Source: a bacterium BMS3Abin03 (GTDB lineage: Bacteria; Bacteroidota; Ignavibacteria; Ignavibacteriales; Ignavibacteriaceae). From it: 42,811 nt of DNA. Below the pieces are notes generated by a model. That model was not told where the DNA came from. It was given only the letters and a program-made list of their open reading frames with translations, and did not search any database. Below are positions 18,926 through 28,400 of this stretch, piece by piece. The first letter of the stretch is position 1, and every line of letters starts with the position of its first letter. The stretch spans positions 1-42,811 of the forward strand of contig BDSV01000107.1 of the NCBI GenBank assembly GCA_002898075.1, given 5' to 3'. Position numbers and translations under genes: made by a program.

Positions 18926-21481
18926 ATGGGTGTTCGTTGTATTCTGCTCGGTTTAATATTTTTTAACATATCGATCCTGCCCCAACAAAATCTACAATGG
19001 ATAAACTACACCAACGGCGATTATATAAACACAATTTTAGAAAAAGATAACTATCTCTGGATTGGAACATCGGGAGGATTATTAAAATATAATAAATCAA
19101 CGGGTGAGAAAGAGTTCTTCAACAAGGGCAATGCGTATATTCCGTCCAATGCTATAGTCTCTTTAACTTTTGAAATTGACGGTGATATGTGGCTCGGTAC
19201 CACTGCGGGTTTGGTAAAATACAGTAACGGTGGATGGTATAAATATACGACTTCAAATTCAGGTCTGCCAAGTAATTTTATAAACTCAATTGCCATTGAT
19301 GAGAATAATAATAAATGGATAGCTACGTTACACGGGCTGGCAATGTATGATGATGAAAACTGGATTGTTTATGACACAAATAATTCCGGTTTGCCTTCGA
19401 ACAATGTAACATTTGTCAGGTTTGATAATAACGGAAAACTATGGATTGGCACGACAGAAGGTCTGGTTGAATATGAGGGAACAAACTGGACAGTTTATAA
19501 TTCCTCAAATTCCGGGCTGACAAATAATTACGTTTCAACAATTGCGGTTGACAGTTCAAATGATATTTGGGTCGGAGTTTTTCAAATTCCCGATATAAGC
19601 GGTATCAACGGCGGAGTTTATAGATTTGACGGAGCAAGCTGGACAAACTTTGTGCCGGTTTCAAATCAGAGTTACAAATCAGTTTATGCAATCGAAATAG
19701 ATAAGCAGGAAAACAAATGGATTGGCGCAAATACCTTCAATCCGCCTTATGGAGGCGGTCTGTTTATAATTCCGCCGGATAACAGCGGAATAAATTATAT
19801 AACCGATATTGATCTCGGGAACAGCGCCGGCTGGGTAAGCAGCATTTATGCAGACACATCAAATACTTTGTGGATTGGCACAAGCCGGGGAATTGTAAAA
19901 TATATTAATCAAAATTCAACTCACATTAATACTTCAAATTCCGAATTTACCACCGACTTAATTAACCACATAAAGATTGATAATAATGGTAATAAATGGT
20001 TTTCATCTTACAGCTTTGTGCCTCTCAGTGGAGATCAGCAAAGATGGGGGTCTCTTGTAAAATTTGATGATAATAACTGGACAACTTTTAGCTGGGAAAA
20101 TTCTTTGATACCGTTTGAAGGCGCATGGATGAGCGATGTTGATGATTCGGGTAATGTTTGGGTTATTCCTCCATTCTTTAGCAGTCAATATCCCCTGTTA
20201 AAGTTTAACGGCACAAACTGGGTTGGAATTAATACCCCCGGGAATAGTGAAGTCGAATATATTTTTGCAGATACGGGAAATGTTTTATGGGTTCAACCTT
20301 TTTACGACTATTTATATAAATTTGAAAACGGTGTTTGGATACCGGTAACCAACTTTACCGGGAACGGTGTTCAATCGATGATAAGAGTAAACGGTACATT
20401 ATGGATTGGTTCTGCTAATGGAATTTTCAAAGAGAGCGGCTCGGGTTGGATTCAATATACATCATCCAATTCCGGTCTTCCTAATAATGATGTAAGATGT
20501 ATTTCAAGTGATTCCAATAATAACCTGTGGATAGCAACTAAAGGCGGACTTGCAAAATTCGATGGTGTAAACTGGGAAGTTTATAATTCATCCAACTCGC
20601 CTTTTACTAACGATAGACTAATTTCAGTTGCGGTAGATGCGAACGATGTAGTTTATTTTGGCTCAGAAGGTTATCAGAGCGGTAACTGGCATGAAGCTGA
20701 CGGATTAGTAATGAAGAACGGTGATCAGTGGACAATTTACAACATCGAGAATTCAGGTTTTCCGTCAACCGGAATGCATGATTACCCTTTTAATTATAAT
20801 TCGCGAAACGATGTTTACTCAATTGTTATCGATCAACTGAACAAAGTTTGGATTGCAACAGGGGCAGGTGTCGGTGTGTTTGATAAAGACGGAGTTCCTA
20901 TCCCCGTAGAATTAACATCGTTTACAGCAACAGCGGTTAAAGAAAATGTGATGTTAAATTGGAGTACGGCAACGGAAACAAACAACTACGGATTTGAGAT
21001 ACAGAAGATGCCGCTTAAGGGGTTTTGGGAAGCAATTGCATTCCTGCCCGGTCATGGTACAACAGCAGAAGCGCAGCACTATAAATTTACTGATGATAAG
21101 GTTTCTACGGGTACATATCAATACAGGTTAAAACAAATTGATTTTAACGGCTCGAGCACTTTCTCAAACATTGTTGAAGTATCGGTTGGCATACCCGAAA
21201 GATTCGAGCTGATGCAGAACTACCCGAACCCCTTTAATCCAACTACGAAAATAAAATTCTCAATTCCATTCGTAGAGACGGGGCATGCCCCGTCTCTATA
21301 CACAACGTTAAAAGTGTATGATGTTTTGGGAAACGAAGTGGGAACTTTGGTAAATGAAAGAAAACCGCCCGGTACGTACGAAGTTGAATTCGATGGGCGT
21401 GAACTGGCAAGCGGAGTTTACATATATTCATTAAAGTTCGGCAACAACTTCTTAATAAAAAAGATGATCCTTTTAAAATAA
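18926..21481 (+). CDS. Secreted two-component-propeller repeat protein with T9SS sorting domain
   Basis: About 851 residues from the ATG at 18926, preferred because GAGAGG precedes it by five bases and the signal peptide (VRCILLGLIFFNISILPQQ) then begins at once; the frame is open back to 18890. Residues about 25-670 contain repeated regulator-propeller strips (LWIGTTEGLVEYEGTNWTVY; SSNSGLTNNYVSTIAVD), predicted to make one or two beta-propellers. A domain of about 90 residues follows (VELTSFTATAVKENVMLNWS, then YRLKQIDFNG), then the type A sorting domain NYPNPFNPTTKIKFSIP to KKMILLK. It is a cell-surface or secreted protein of unknown ligand. A perfect palindrome has been inserted in frame inside the sorting domain (21273-21298). 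Confidence 0.9.
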   Translation: MGVRCILLGLIFFNISILPQQNLQWINYTNGDYINTILEKDNYLWIGTSGGLLKYNKSTGEKEFFNKGNAYIPSNAIVSLTFEIDGDMWLGTTAGLVKYSNGGWYKYTTSNSGLPSNFINSIAIDENNNKWIATLHGLAMYDDENWIVYDTNNSGLPSNNVTFVRFDNNGKLWIGTTEGLVEYEGTNWTVYNSSNSGLTNNYVSTIAVDSSNDIWVGVFQIPDISGINGGVYRFDGASWTNFVPVSNQSYKSVYAIEIDKQENKWIGANTFNPPYGGGLFIIPPDNSGINYITDIDLGNSAGWVSSIYADTSNTLWIGTSRGIVKYINQNSTHINTSNSEFTTDLINHIKIDNNGNKWFSSYSFVPLSGDQQRWGSLVKFDDNNWTTFSWENSLIPFEGAWMSDVDDSGNVWVIPPFFSSQYPLLKFNGTNWVGINTPGNSEVEYIFADTGNVLWVQPFYDYLYKFENGVWIPVTNFTGNGVQSMIRVNGTLWIGSANGIFKESGSGWIQYTSSNSGLPNNDVRCISSDSNNNLWIATKGGLAKFDGVNWEVYNSSNSPFTNDRLISVAVDANDVVYFGSEGYQSGNWHEADGLVMKNGDQWTIYNIENSGFPSTGMHDYPFNYNSRNDVYSIVIDQLNKVWIATGAGVGVFDKDGVPIPVELTSFTATAVKENVMLNWSTATETNNYGFEIQKMPLKGFWEAIAFLPGHGTTAEAQHYKFTDDKVSTGTYQYRLKQIDFNGSSTFSNIVEVSVGIPERFELMQNYPNPFNPTTKIKFSIPFVETGHAPSLYTTLKVYDVLGNEVGTLVNERKPPGTYEVEFDGRELASGVYIYSLKFGNNFLIKKMILLK
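21273..21298. repeat. 26-base perfect palindrome inside the T9SS domain coding sequence
   Basis: TAGAGACGGGGCA and its exact complement join without a loop. It encodes ETGHAPSL within the stretch where other sorting domains have a short turn between the NPFNPTT...FSIP strand and LKVYDVLG. The reading frame is kept. Confidence 0.85.
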
Positions 21482-21728
21482 CGACCGCGCTTTATACTCG
21501 ATGAGTTAAACTGTAAAGGAAACTCTTCCCGCAAAAAAAATGAAGAGTATTTCTACATCAACCCGCCGGTGTTTAAACTCACACCAAAGAAAACAAACAG
21601 TACTGCTAAAACCGTTATCGATATTATATGATCGGCGAGCAGTTCAATGTTTTTTTTAGAAGGAATATGCCGATAAGATTTACAAAATTACCTAAATATT
21701 AATTTAGTGAAATTGAAATAGTAATTCT
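21482..21728. other. Intergenic region with a start-less membrane-peptide frame
   Basis: On the minus strand an open frame (21553-21687) reads SKKNIELLADHIISITVLAV, then LFVFFGVSLNTGGLM and a stop: one membrane segment with coding-like codons. It has no ATG, GTG or TTG before the hydrophobic part, so it is probably a relic. A weak 7-bp hairpin (21522-21548, ACTCTTC/GAAGAGT) lies between it and the propeller gene. Confidence 0.35.
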
Positions 21729-21754
21729 ACCGGGTAGGGTTTTTCCCGCCCGGT
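21729..21754 (+). terminator. GC-rich hairpin upstream of slyD
   Basis: ACCGGG-TA-GGG, a five-T loop, and CCC-G-CCCGGT form a strong stem with a small internal bulge. A run of seven T follows about a dozen bases later. It probably ends readthrough from the propeller gene before the SlyD promoter. Confidence 0.5.
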
Positions 21755-21835
21755 TAATGCCTCGTTTTTTTGTTTTTCCTTTCAATAAATAGTATAATTA
21801 TTTTTAATTTTAAAAATTAAAAAGAAGGAAATAAA

Positions 21836-22321
21836 ATGGCATTTGAAGCTAATAAGGTGGTTACAATGAAATATACACTTAGAGACGATGACGGTATTGT
21901 AATCGATTCTACCCAGGATGGTGAACCATTTTCATTTTTAACCGGGGGGCAGCAGATACTGCCGAAGCTTGAAGAAGCTGTTGGCGAAATGATAATCAGC
22001 AGTAAAAAAACGGTTAAATTAGATCCGGAAAATGCTTACGGCAATTACGATAAAACTGCAGTCCAAACGGTTAAGAAAGATGCATTTCCCGAAGATACGA
22101 ACCTTGAAGTCGGAATGAGTTACTATTCAAATGCACCGGACGGGCAGCAGGTTAGATTTACTATTACCAAGGTGCTGGGAGAGAATATTACACTGGATTT
22201 CAATCATCCGCTTGCCGGAAGGGACCTGGAATTTGATATCGAGTTAGTTGATGTAAGAGATGCAACTGCAGAAGAGATTGAACACGGGCATATCCACGAT
22301 CCGGGCGGACATCAACATTAA
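21836..22321 (+). CDS. slyD: FKBP-type peptidyl-prolyl isomerase, SlyD type
   Basis: A 161-residue SlyD-family isomerase that speeds prolyl isomerisation and acts as a folding helper in the cytosol. The FKBP half shows VVTMKYTLRDDDGIVIDST, PFSFLTGGQQILPKLEEAV and PENAYGNYD. The insert-in-flap chaperone domain follows (VKKDAFPEDTNLEVGMSYY) and the fold closes with FNHPLAGRDLEFDIELVDVR. The short tail HGHIHDPGGHQH is a modest His-rich metal-binding end, shorter than in E. coli. A clear ribosome site (AGAAGGA) lies 8 bases before the ATG. Confidence 0.93.
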   Translation: MAFEANKVVTMKYTLRDDDGIVIDSTQDGEPFSFLTGGQQILPKLEEAVGEMIISSKKTVKLDPENAYGNYDKTAVQTVKKDAFPEDTNLEVGMSYYSNAPDGQQVRFTITKVLGENITLDFNHPLAGRDLEFDIELVDVRDATAEEIEHGHIHDPGGHQH

Positions 22322-22358
22322 TATTATAGCATTAACTCAAGATTAATAATTAAGTGTC

Positions 22359-22487
22359 GGGGCTGTCAAAAAATAATTTTTAACCAAATGCCATTCCCAC
22401 GGAAGTGGGAATCTGTTACATAATTGAAGTTTTAGATTCCCTTTTTCAAGGGAATGACAACATAATTTGAACTTTTTAGACAGCCCC
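22359..22487. repeat. MITE-like element 2 with paired palindrome
   Basis: Ends GGGGCTGTCAAAAA (from 22359) and the complement of the right end GGGGCTGTCTAAAAA (to 22487) are nearly identical. The core is a doublet: arm ATTCCC-N8-GGGAAT at 22393-22412, a 23-nt spacer, inverted arm ATTCCC-N8-GGGAAT at 22436-22455 ending GAC. It fills the gap between slyD and the SIMPL gene and could also terminate both. Confidence 0.7.
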
Positions 22488-22532
22488 ATCTCATTTACTA
22501 TCTTTTCTTTCCGCATAAAGATTCCGGATTGT

Positions 22533-23225
22533 TTATTCCTCATCTAACAGTTCAAACCTCACTCTTAATGAAACTCTCATTTGAACATAATGTGGCAGTT
22601 CTATAAGTGATTCGCCGGGTCGTAAAGTAGTAAGTGCGGTACTCATATTCGATTCAGACGGATAATAATGTGATGATTCAATTCCCACTATCTTGCCGAG
22701 CTTTTTCCCTGAACTCTTTGCAGTCATCTCTGCCTCTCTGGTCGCATTCAATACTGCTTCCTGTATTCCTTTTTCCAGCCATTCATCTGCACCGCCGGAT
22801 ATGAATTTTGCTCTAAAATTATAAATACCTTTTGAAAGGAGTGCTAATTGGAAAGGTTCGTATTTATTGAAGTCGTTAAACTTAACGTTTACAACTTGCC
22901 TGGTTCTGTACAACGGTTTGTCTTTAAGTTTTGGATGGGTGTTGTTTATATTTAAAAGCGAATAGCTGATGTTGGAATCCGCAAATTCAAACTCTGAAAA
23001 GATATTAAGAAGATTTTTCTCCAATGTTTTATGATCTTCAAAAGCTTTTTGAGGATCAGCATCTTCAGTGCTTAATACAACAGTAAAATATATTTCATCA
23101 GCCGGTATTTGTGTAACAGATGATGTGCTGATTAGAATTGAAGATGTTTCCGCTACCTGTGCAGAGACAGAGCAGGTAAAGATTAAAGCAATAAAAATTA
23201 TGTATGAAATTAGTTTTGCAAACAT
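22533..23225 (-). CDS. SIMPL-domain (DUF541) periplasmic protein
   Basis: A 230-residue exported protein: signal peptide ending CSVSAQ, then the SIMPL/DUF541 fold. Typical features are the early strand TSSVTQIPADEIYFTVVLST, the helix EDADPQKAFEDHKTLEKNLL, and the conserved C-terminal helix EAVLNATREAEMTAKSSGKK, then LGKIVGIE. The family includes BP26 and YggE-like proteins that protect against oxidative stress or scaffold the envelope; the role here is unknown. A good AGGAGAG ribosome site precedes the ATG. Transcribed alone, ending next to MITE-like element 2. Confidence 0.85.
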   Translation of the reverse strand: MFAKLISYIIFIALIFTCSVSAQVAETSSILISTSSVTQIPADEIYFTVVLSTEDADPQKAFEDHKTLEKNLLNIFSEFEFADSNISYSLLNINNTHPKLKDKPLYRTRQVVNVKFNDFNKYEPFQLALLSKGIYNFRAKFISGGADEWLEKGIQEAVLNATREAEMTAKSSGKKLGKIVGIESSHYYPSESNMSTALTTLRPGESLIELPHYVQMRVSLRVRFELLDEE

Positions 23226-23301
23226 AATGCTCTCCTGTTTATTTTAATTTATGTTAAACGGCTTTTTTACTGAGACTATTTAAAATAAGTTTCACAAGAT
23301 T

Positions 23302-23381
23302 GTCATTCACTATAATTCATCGGGGGAAAAAGAAATATATTTTTTACAAGCAATGAGATTCCCAAGCAAGTTGGGAATTAC
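23302..23381. repeat. Paired-palindrome element, degenerate copy
   Basis: GTC (23302-23304), a decayed first arm (23305-23336, ATTCAC...AGAAAT), a 21-nt spacer, and an intact inverted arm ATTCCC-N9-GGGAAT at 23358-23378 followed by TAC in place of GAC. It shares the spacing rule of the other copies. Confidence 0.5.
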
Positions 23382-23389
23382 ATTTTTTT

Positions 23390-23458
23390 GTCATTTCCAC
23401 GTAAGTGGAAATCTTTTCTTTGCAAAGTACCGAGATTCCGGAATACATCCGGAATGAC
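23390..23458. repeat. Paired-palindrome element, 69-bp copy
   Basis: GTC, arm ATTTCC-N8-GGAAAT (23393-23412), a 22-nt spacer, and inverted arm ATTCCG...CGGAAT (23435-23455) followed by GAC. It has the same total length as the core of MITE-like element 2 but has no outer GGCTGT ends. It lies 16 bases before the 3' end of the VOC gene. Confidence 0.75.
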
Positions 23459-23474
23459 ATAAAGTCTTTTTTCA

Positions 23475-23873
23475 TTATTCAGCCGGTTCAAATAAAGCGC
23501 AAACCGCACCGGCAGGGTCTTCGATAACGCAATAGCTACCGTACTTTTCCATGTTCTTCGGTCCTGCTAAAACCTTTCCGCCGTTCTTTTTGCATTCATC
23601 GATGCTTTTATCCAGATTTTCAACAATAAAGTATAAAAGCCATTGCGGCGGCAAATCGGCATTAACTCCGCGTGAATGACAAACACCCGTAACCGTAAGT
23701 CCGCTCGCGGGAGTTTTCATGTTGTAATCATCATATTTACCGTCTGCCATACTCACCGGTTCATGCTGCCAGCCGATCACCTTCCCGTAAAAATCTCTAA
23801 CTTCCTCCGCATTGGGTACCGTTAAATCGAACCAGCTCAGTGAACCGATTTCGGGTTTATCATTTTCGCTCAT
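23475..23873 (-). CDS. VOC (glyoxalase/bleomycin-resistance fold) family protein
   Basis: A 132-residue vicinal-oxygen-chelate fold protein: SLSWFDLTVPNAEEVRDFYG, then VIGWQHEPVSM, the second half WLLYFIVENLDKSIDECKKN, GGKVLAGPKNMEKYGSYCVI, and EDPAGAVCALFEPAE. This is the common pattern of glyoxalase-like proteins with two beta-alpha-beta-beta-beta modules. Metal ligands cannot be assigned confidently, so no reaction is given. An AAGGAAC ribosome site precedes the ATG, and an 18-bp palindrome lies upstream. Confidence 0.87.
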   Translation of the reverse strand: MSENDKPEIGSLSWFDLTVPNAEEVRDFYGKVIGWQHEPVSMADGKYDDYNMKTPASGLTVTGVCHSRGVNADLPPQWLLYFIVENLDKSIDECKKNGGKVLAGPKNMEKYGSYCVIEDPAGAVCALFEPAE

Positions 23874-23894
23874 GTTTGTTCCTTGTTATTTATG

Positions 23895-23912
23895 ATTAGA
23901 ATTAATTCTAAT
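23895..23912. promoter_or_regulatory. Candidate operator palindrome upstream of the VOC gene
   Basis: ATTAGAATTAATTCTAAT is a perfect 18-bp palindrome, 22 bases before the VOC start codon. The position fits a repressor site, but AT-rich palindromes also arise by chance and no regulator gene is adjacent. Confidence 0.3.
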
Positions 23913-23975
23913 TGTAATATAAAATTATAAACAGATGAACAATAACATACTTTATATGGTGCACAAGTTTGCAAT

Positions 23976-24083
23976 ATCATTCTGAATGAAGCGAAGCGGA
24001 ATTTCCGAAGGACTCCTTTGGAGAAGAATCTCATCCTATTAAAAATTGAGACACTTCTTCCGATAAATCGGAATCAGCGTGAC
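23976..24083. repeat. Paired-palindrome element, long-arm copy
   Basis: ATC (for GTC) then a 51-base first arm (23979-24029, ATTCTG...AGAAT, with inner GAAGCGAAGCGGAA), a 21-nt spacer ending GAG, and an inverted arm (24051-24080, containing TTCCGATAAATCGGAA) followed by GAC. It follows the same plan as the short copies. The 24084-24203 remainder shows no gene. Confidence 0.6.
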
Positions 24084-24203
24084 AAAAATTTGTTCTGCAA
24101 CACTCCTTTTAGTAAAGTTCTTCCATCAGCTTTAAAACATCTGCACAAATACTGCATTGATAAATTGAACCCTTGAATATTAAATCCTGAATTTAAAAAT
24201 ATC

Positions 24204-25298
24204 TTATCTATATATGGCGTTTTGTAAATCCGTAAGAGATTTAAAAGGTCTTGCAGGTTTAAGATACTTTGCAAGGAACTTATAAATTTTCACCCGGATA
24301 GTTTTAGCAGTTTTTGTATCCATCCTGTCGAAAGAGTGACCTCCGGGAATATCCCGGTAAATTTCATATTCAAACTTTTTACCCGCTGCTTTCAGAGATT
24401 TTATGAGATGCTCAACTTCAAGCACATTTACATCTGCATCATTAGTGTTGGTATGGATCAGTAACGGAGTTTGTAGTTTCTCTGCATTCCATGCGGGTGA
24501 TCTTCTTCTGTACTCTTCAACATTTTCATCGGCGGTTTTCCCGATATGATAACCGGCAGAATATAAATCCCTGTATTCCTGGTTTTTATAACCCATTCGT
24601 GCAATCAAATCGCTAACCGGCACACCGGCAAATGCAACTTTGTAATGACCGGGATACTTAAATATGTTCATAAGAGATATTAAACCGCCGTGGCTCCACC
24701 CGATAATACCAACCCTGTCTTTATCAACAAAATCGTAATTATCAATCATATATTGCCTGCTCGAATCCACGTCTTCTATTTCCCTGCCTCCGTAATCAAT
24801 CTTTTCATAATGTTCTTTTCCGTAACCGGTGCTCCCTCTATATTCTGCCGCAATAACAATATATTGTTGATACATCAGTTCTTTAATAATATGAGTATAA
24901 TAAGTTGAAAAATTGCCATGAACTCCTCCGTGTGGAAAAACTATAAGAGGATATTTTTTATCAAAATCTATATCCTTTGGTATGAAGATATAAGACCAAA
25001 ACTTAACGGGGTTACCGGCACCCTGTCCGGTAGGATTTTTTTCTTTCCATTTAGGCGGACCGGTCATATAGATTTTATCAATAAAAGCAACCCCGCCTAC
25101 TCTCTGGAACCACAGAATATCATCGATCGATTTTTCCAGCTCGTCTAATCTGTGAGAAAGGTTGTCATCGAATTCCCTCAGCGTATCTACTTCCTGTTTC
25201 AAATCTTTTATATTTACCTGTGGAAAAATTGAACCTGTCAGAAGAAAAATACAGGAAAGAATAACGGGAAGAATCAAAGTTTTTATAACATGTTTCAT
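24204..25298 (-). CDS. Secreted S9-family (prolyl oligopeptidase-like) alpha/beta hydrolase
   Basis: A 364-residue exported serine hydrolase. Residues 1-26 are a signal peptide (LILPVILSCIFLLTGSIFPQ), followed by a short helical/coiled segment (residues about 30-60). The catalytic domain starts near residue 100 (YIFIPKDIDFDKKYPLIVFP, then HGGVHG oxyanion region). It includes the dipeptidyl-peptidase-like EYRGSTGYGKEHYEKIDYGG. The nucleophile is Ser202 in GWSHGG, the acid probably Asp287 in NTNDADV, and the base His321 in PGGHSF. There is no beta-propeller domain, so it is a compact S9-type peptidase or esterase; the substrate is unknown. Start preferred for its AAAGGTGATAC ribosome site. Confidence 0.87.
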   Translation of the reverse strand: MKHVIKTLILPVILSCIFLLTGSIFPQVNIKDLKQEVDTLREFDDNLSHRLDELEKSIDDILWFQRVGGVAFIDKIYMTGPPKWKEKNPTGQGAGNPVKFWSYIFIPKDIDFDKKYPLIVFPHGGVHGNFSTYYTHIIKELMYQQYIVIAAEYRGSTGYGKEHYEKIDYGGREIEDVDSSRQYMIDNYDFVDKDRVGIIGWSHGGLISLMNIFKYPGHYKVAFAGVPVSDLIARMGYKNQEYRDLYSAGYHIGKTADENVEEYRRRSPAWNAEKLQTPLLIHTNTNDADVNVLEVEHLIKSLKAAGKKFEYEIYRDIPGGHSFDRMDTKTAKTIRVKIYKFLAKYLKPARPFKSLTDLQNAIYR

Positions 25299-25425
25299 TG
25301 TATCACCTTTGACTTAATGAAATGATCTCACGAACAAAAATACACAAGTTATTTATTTATTGCCTGCCGGTAAAAAAATGAATCCTATATTCCGGGTTAT
25401 GTTTAGTTATCACCAAAATTAATTT

Positions 25426-28400
25426 TCATTTACAAGCAAGGAAGCGAACCGTGGTTTCCATCTCTTCGATAACTTTTTTCAAAATTTCGATTGTGTCATC
25501 TATGTCTTTAGCGGTTGTAAATTTTGAGAGTGAAAACCGAACCGAGCAATGTGCATCTTTTTCTGACCTTCCCATTGCAGTTAAAACGTGAGTTGGCTTT
25601 GGGGAGCCGGATTTACATGCCGATCCGGATGATAACGAAACGCCGTATTGATCCATCGCTATCACAAGAGATTCTCCCCTGAGATTTGGCAGCGTTATAT
25701 TAAATGTATTCGGCAATCTGTTTGCAGGATGACCGTTTAACTTTGCTGCGGGTATAATTTCTTTTATTCCCCGTTCAAGTTTATCTCTCAGAAGTTTTAC
25801 TTTATTCATTTCATTTAAACTGTAATTGGCTAACTCAGCAGCTTTGCCGAACCCGACAATCGAAGGAACATTCTCGGTTCCTGCACGTAAGCCGTTTTCC
25901 TGCTTCCCACCATGGACAAGAGGCTCGAGTTGAACACCTTTTTTAACATACAGCGCCCCTATTCCTTTTGGAGCGTGAAATTTGTGTCCGGAAATAGAAA
26001 GCAGATCAACCCCAAGGTCTTCAACATCCACGTTTATTTTCCCGATCGCCTGAACGGCATCGGTGTGGAATATTATATTCCGTTCGTGTGCCGCCTGTGC
26101 CAACTCTTTAACAGGCAGGAGAGTGCCGACTTCATTATTTGCAAGCATAATCGATATAAGAATCGTTTCGGCTTTTATGGCAGCACTCAATTGTTTTGGT
26201 TTAACTGAACCGGAACTATCCACATCTAAGTAAGTTATTTCAAATCCGAATTTTTCAAGGAATTCGCACGTACGTAATATTGCAGGGTGTTCAATTTTTG
26301 TTGTAATAATGTGATTTCCTTTATTCCGATGTTTAAATGCAATACCCTTTAAGGCAAGGTTATCGGCTTCCGAACCGCCGCCGGTAAAAACAATTCTGCG
26401 CGGGTTCGTATTGATCAACTTTGCTACCTGTCTCCGCGCTTTTTCTATTGCTTCTTTCGCTTCTTTACCTGCGTTGTGAATGCTCGAAGGATTTCCATGA
26501 ATTTCATTCAAATAGGGAAGCATCGCATCTCTTACTTCGTCAGCCACCGGGGTTGTGGCGTTATTATCGAGATATATCCTCCTGTTTCTTCGGTGTGTTT
26601 CATGCAAAGTGAATTTGAATTTTTCTTTGTTTGATGAGTAACCTGCAACAGACTTCCGGGTTACGTTTGTGCCTTCTTCAATTTTCTTTATATCACAAAG
26701 CAATGCTTTATAGACCGGGAAACCGGAAATCTCATCGTAATTATCAAGATCGGTAAGCTCATTAACATTCCACTTCTGCCAAGCTGCGGGACCGACAGGG
26801 GCGCCGGCACCCATATTACATTCAACCGCACCTGTAACAATATCGTCTGTTACAATTGCCCTAAACGGAATTGCACCGCGCAGGGTTGAAACCTCAACAA
26901 GATCACCGCTTTCAATTTTTCTTTCCTTAGCATCGGCAGTGTTAATCTCTACTGTAGGTTCGGGGTTATCTTTAACCAATCCTTTAATGCCATGAAATTG
27001 CGATCTGAATTCAGTATGTGTCCGCGCACCCGAATTAAAAACCAATGGGAATTTTTCCGCTGTTTCCGGATTACCAAGCGGACCTTCAACCGGTTCGGTG
27101 TATTTAGGTAATGGCTCGTACCCGTACTCTTCTAATATTGTCGACCAAATTTCAAATTTACCCGTGGGAGTATCGAAACCGGGTTTGCCGCCGCTTCTCA
27201 AACTTCCCTTCTGCCATTTTTTATATTCCATCATCTTCGATTGCAGCTTAACCGTTCCACCGGCTTCAACAATTTCTTCTAAAGTGTAGCCGGAATCTTT
27301 TAATACAAACCGGATTAATTCCTCTTCGTTTTGAGGATAAAGATGACCGTAACCCAGCCGGTTTGCTAATTCAGCCATTATCAAATAATCGTTACGGGCT
27401 TCGCCGACAGGTTCAATCATCTTTTCACGAAGGCGAAAAATTGGTCCGTAAACCATGTAGGAATCGATCTCAAACATTGTGGTTGCCGGCAGCACTATAT
27501 CGGCGTAAGCGGCATCGGCAGTTAATTGTCTGTCGATCGAAACAATAAAATCGAGCTTCGAGAGAGTTTCACGCCAGATTGAAGACCGGGGCCAGGAAGT
27601 TAAAATCGAAGCACCATGAATTATCAGTCCTCTTATTTTATAAGGATCATTATTAAGAACCGAATCTACAAGTCCGGATGCATGAGACTCGCCGCGGTAA
27701 TTGCTGTAGATAGGAAACTTATAACGAGCCACGGCACGATCTAAATCAGGATTTGGCTGATTGCAGGAACGATTGACAGGAAAGTGACTGTCGAGCATTG
27801 CAAGCCCGATACCGCCGGGCACGTCTAAATGGCCGGCTAACGCAAATAAAGTTAACACCGCACGTATTGCCTGGATACCGCTGTTCGAATATTCCAATCC
27901 GGTGTACATTACAGGGCAGGCACCTGCAGCATTACAGATTTTTCTTGAAATATCCCGAATCGTTTCGGCAGAAACACCTGTTATCTTTTCTACGGCTTCA
28001 GGTCTGAAATGTTGTACATAAGATTTCAGTTCATTAAAACCGTGACACCAATTACCTGCAAAATCCTCATCGTAAAGTTCTTCGTCAATCATAACTTCAA
28101 TCATACTTAAAGCAAGCGCACCGTCAGTACCGGGCCGTACCGGTATCCATTTTCCGTTTGTGCGTTCAACGGTTTCCGTTCTGCGCGGATCGATAACGAT
28201 AATTTCCGCACCCCGCTTTGCTGCAGCTTCAAGGCGGTACATATCTAACGGGGGTGAATCGGTTGCAGGATTTGTTCCCCAAACAATAAGCAGTTCGGCA
28301 TTCTCGATATCGGTAAACATGTTTATCAGCATTCTGCCCATTGTAACATGCGGTGCAATCATCGCAAAAGATACGTAGCAAAGCGCACCAACTCCCATTG

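Noticed and set aside
22390-24083. CRISPR array in the repeat-rich stretch
   Set aside because: The repeats are inverted palindrome pairs with differing arms and no regular direct-repeat/spacer pattern; no cas genes nearby.
24074-24274. 66-residue frame overlapping the end of the S9 hydrolase gene
   Set aside because: It is out of frame with the hydrolase, whose own end is normal; no sign of a frameshift.
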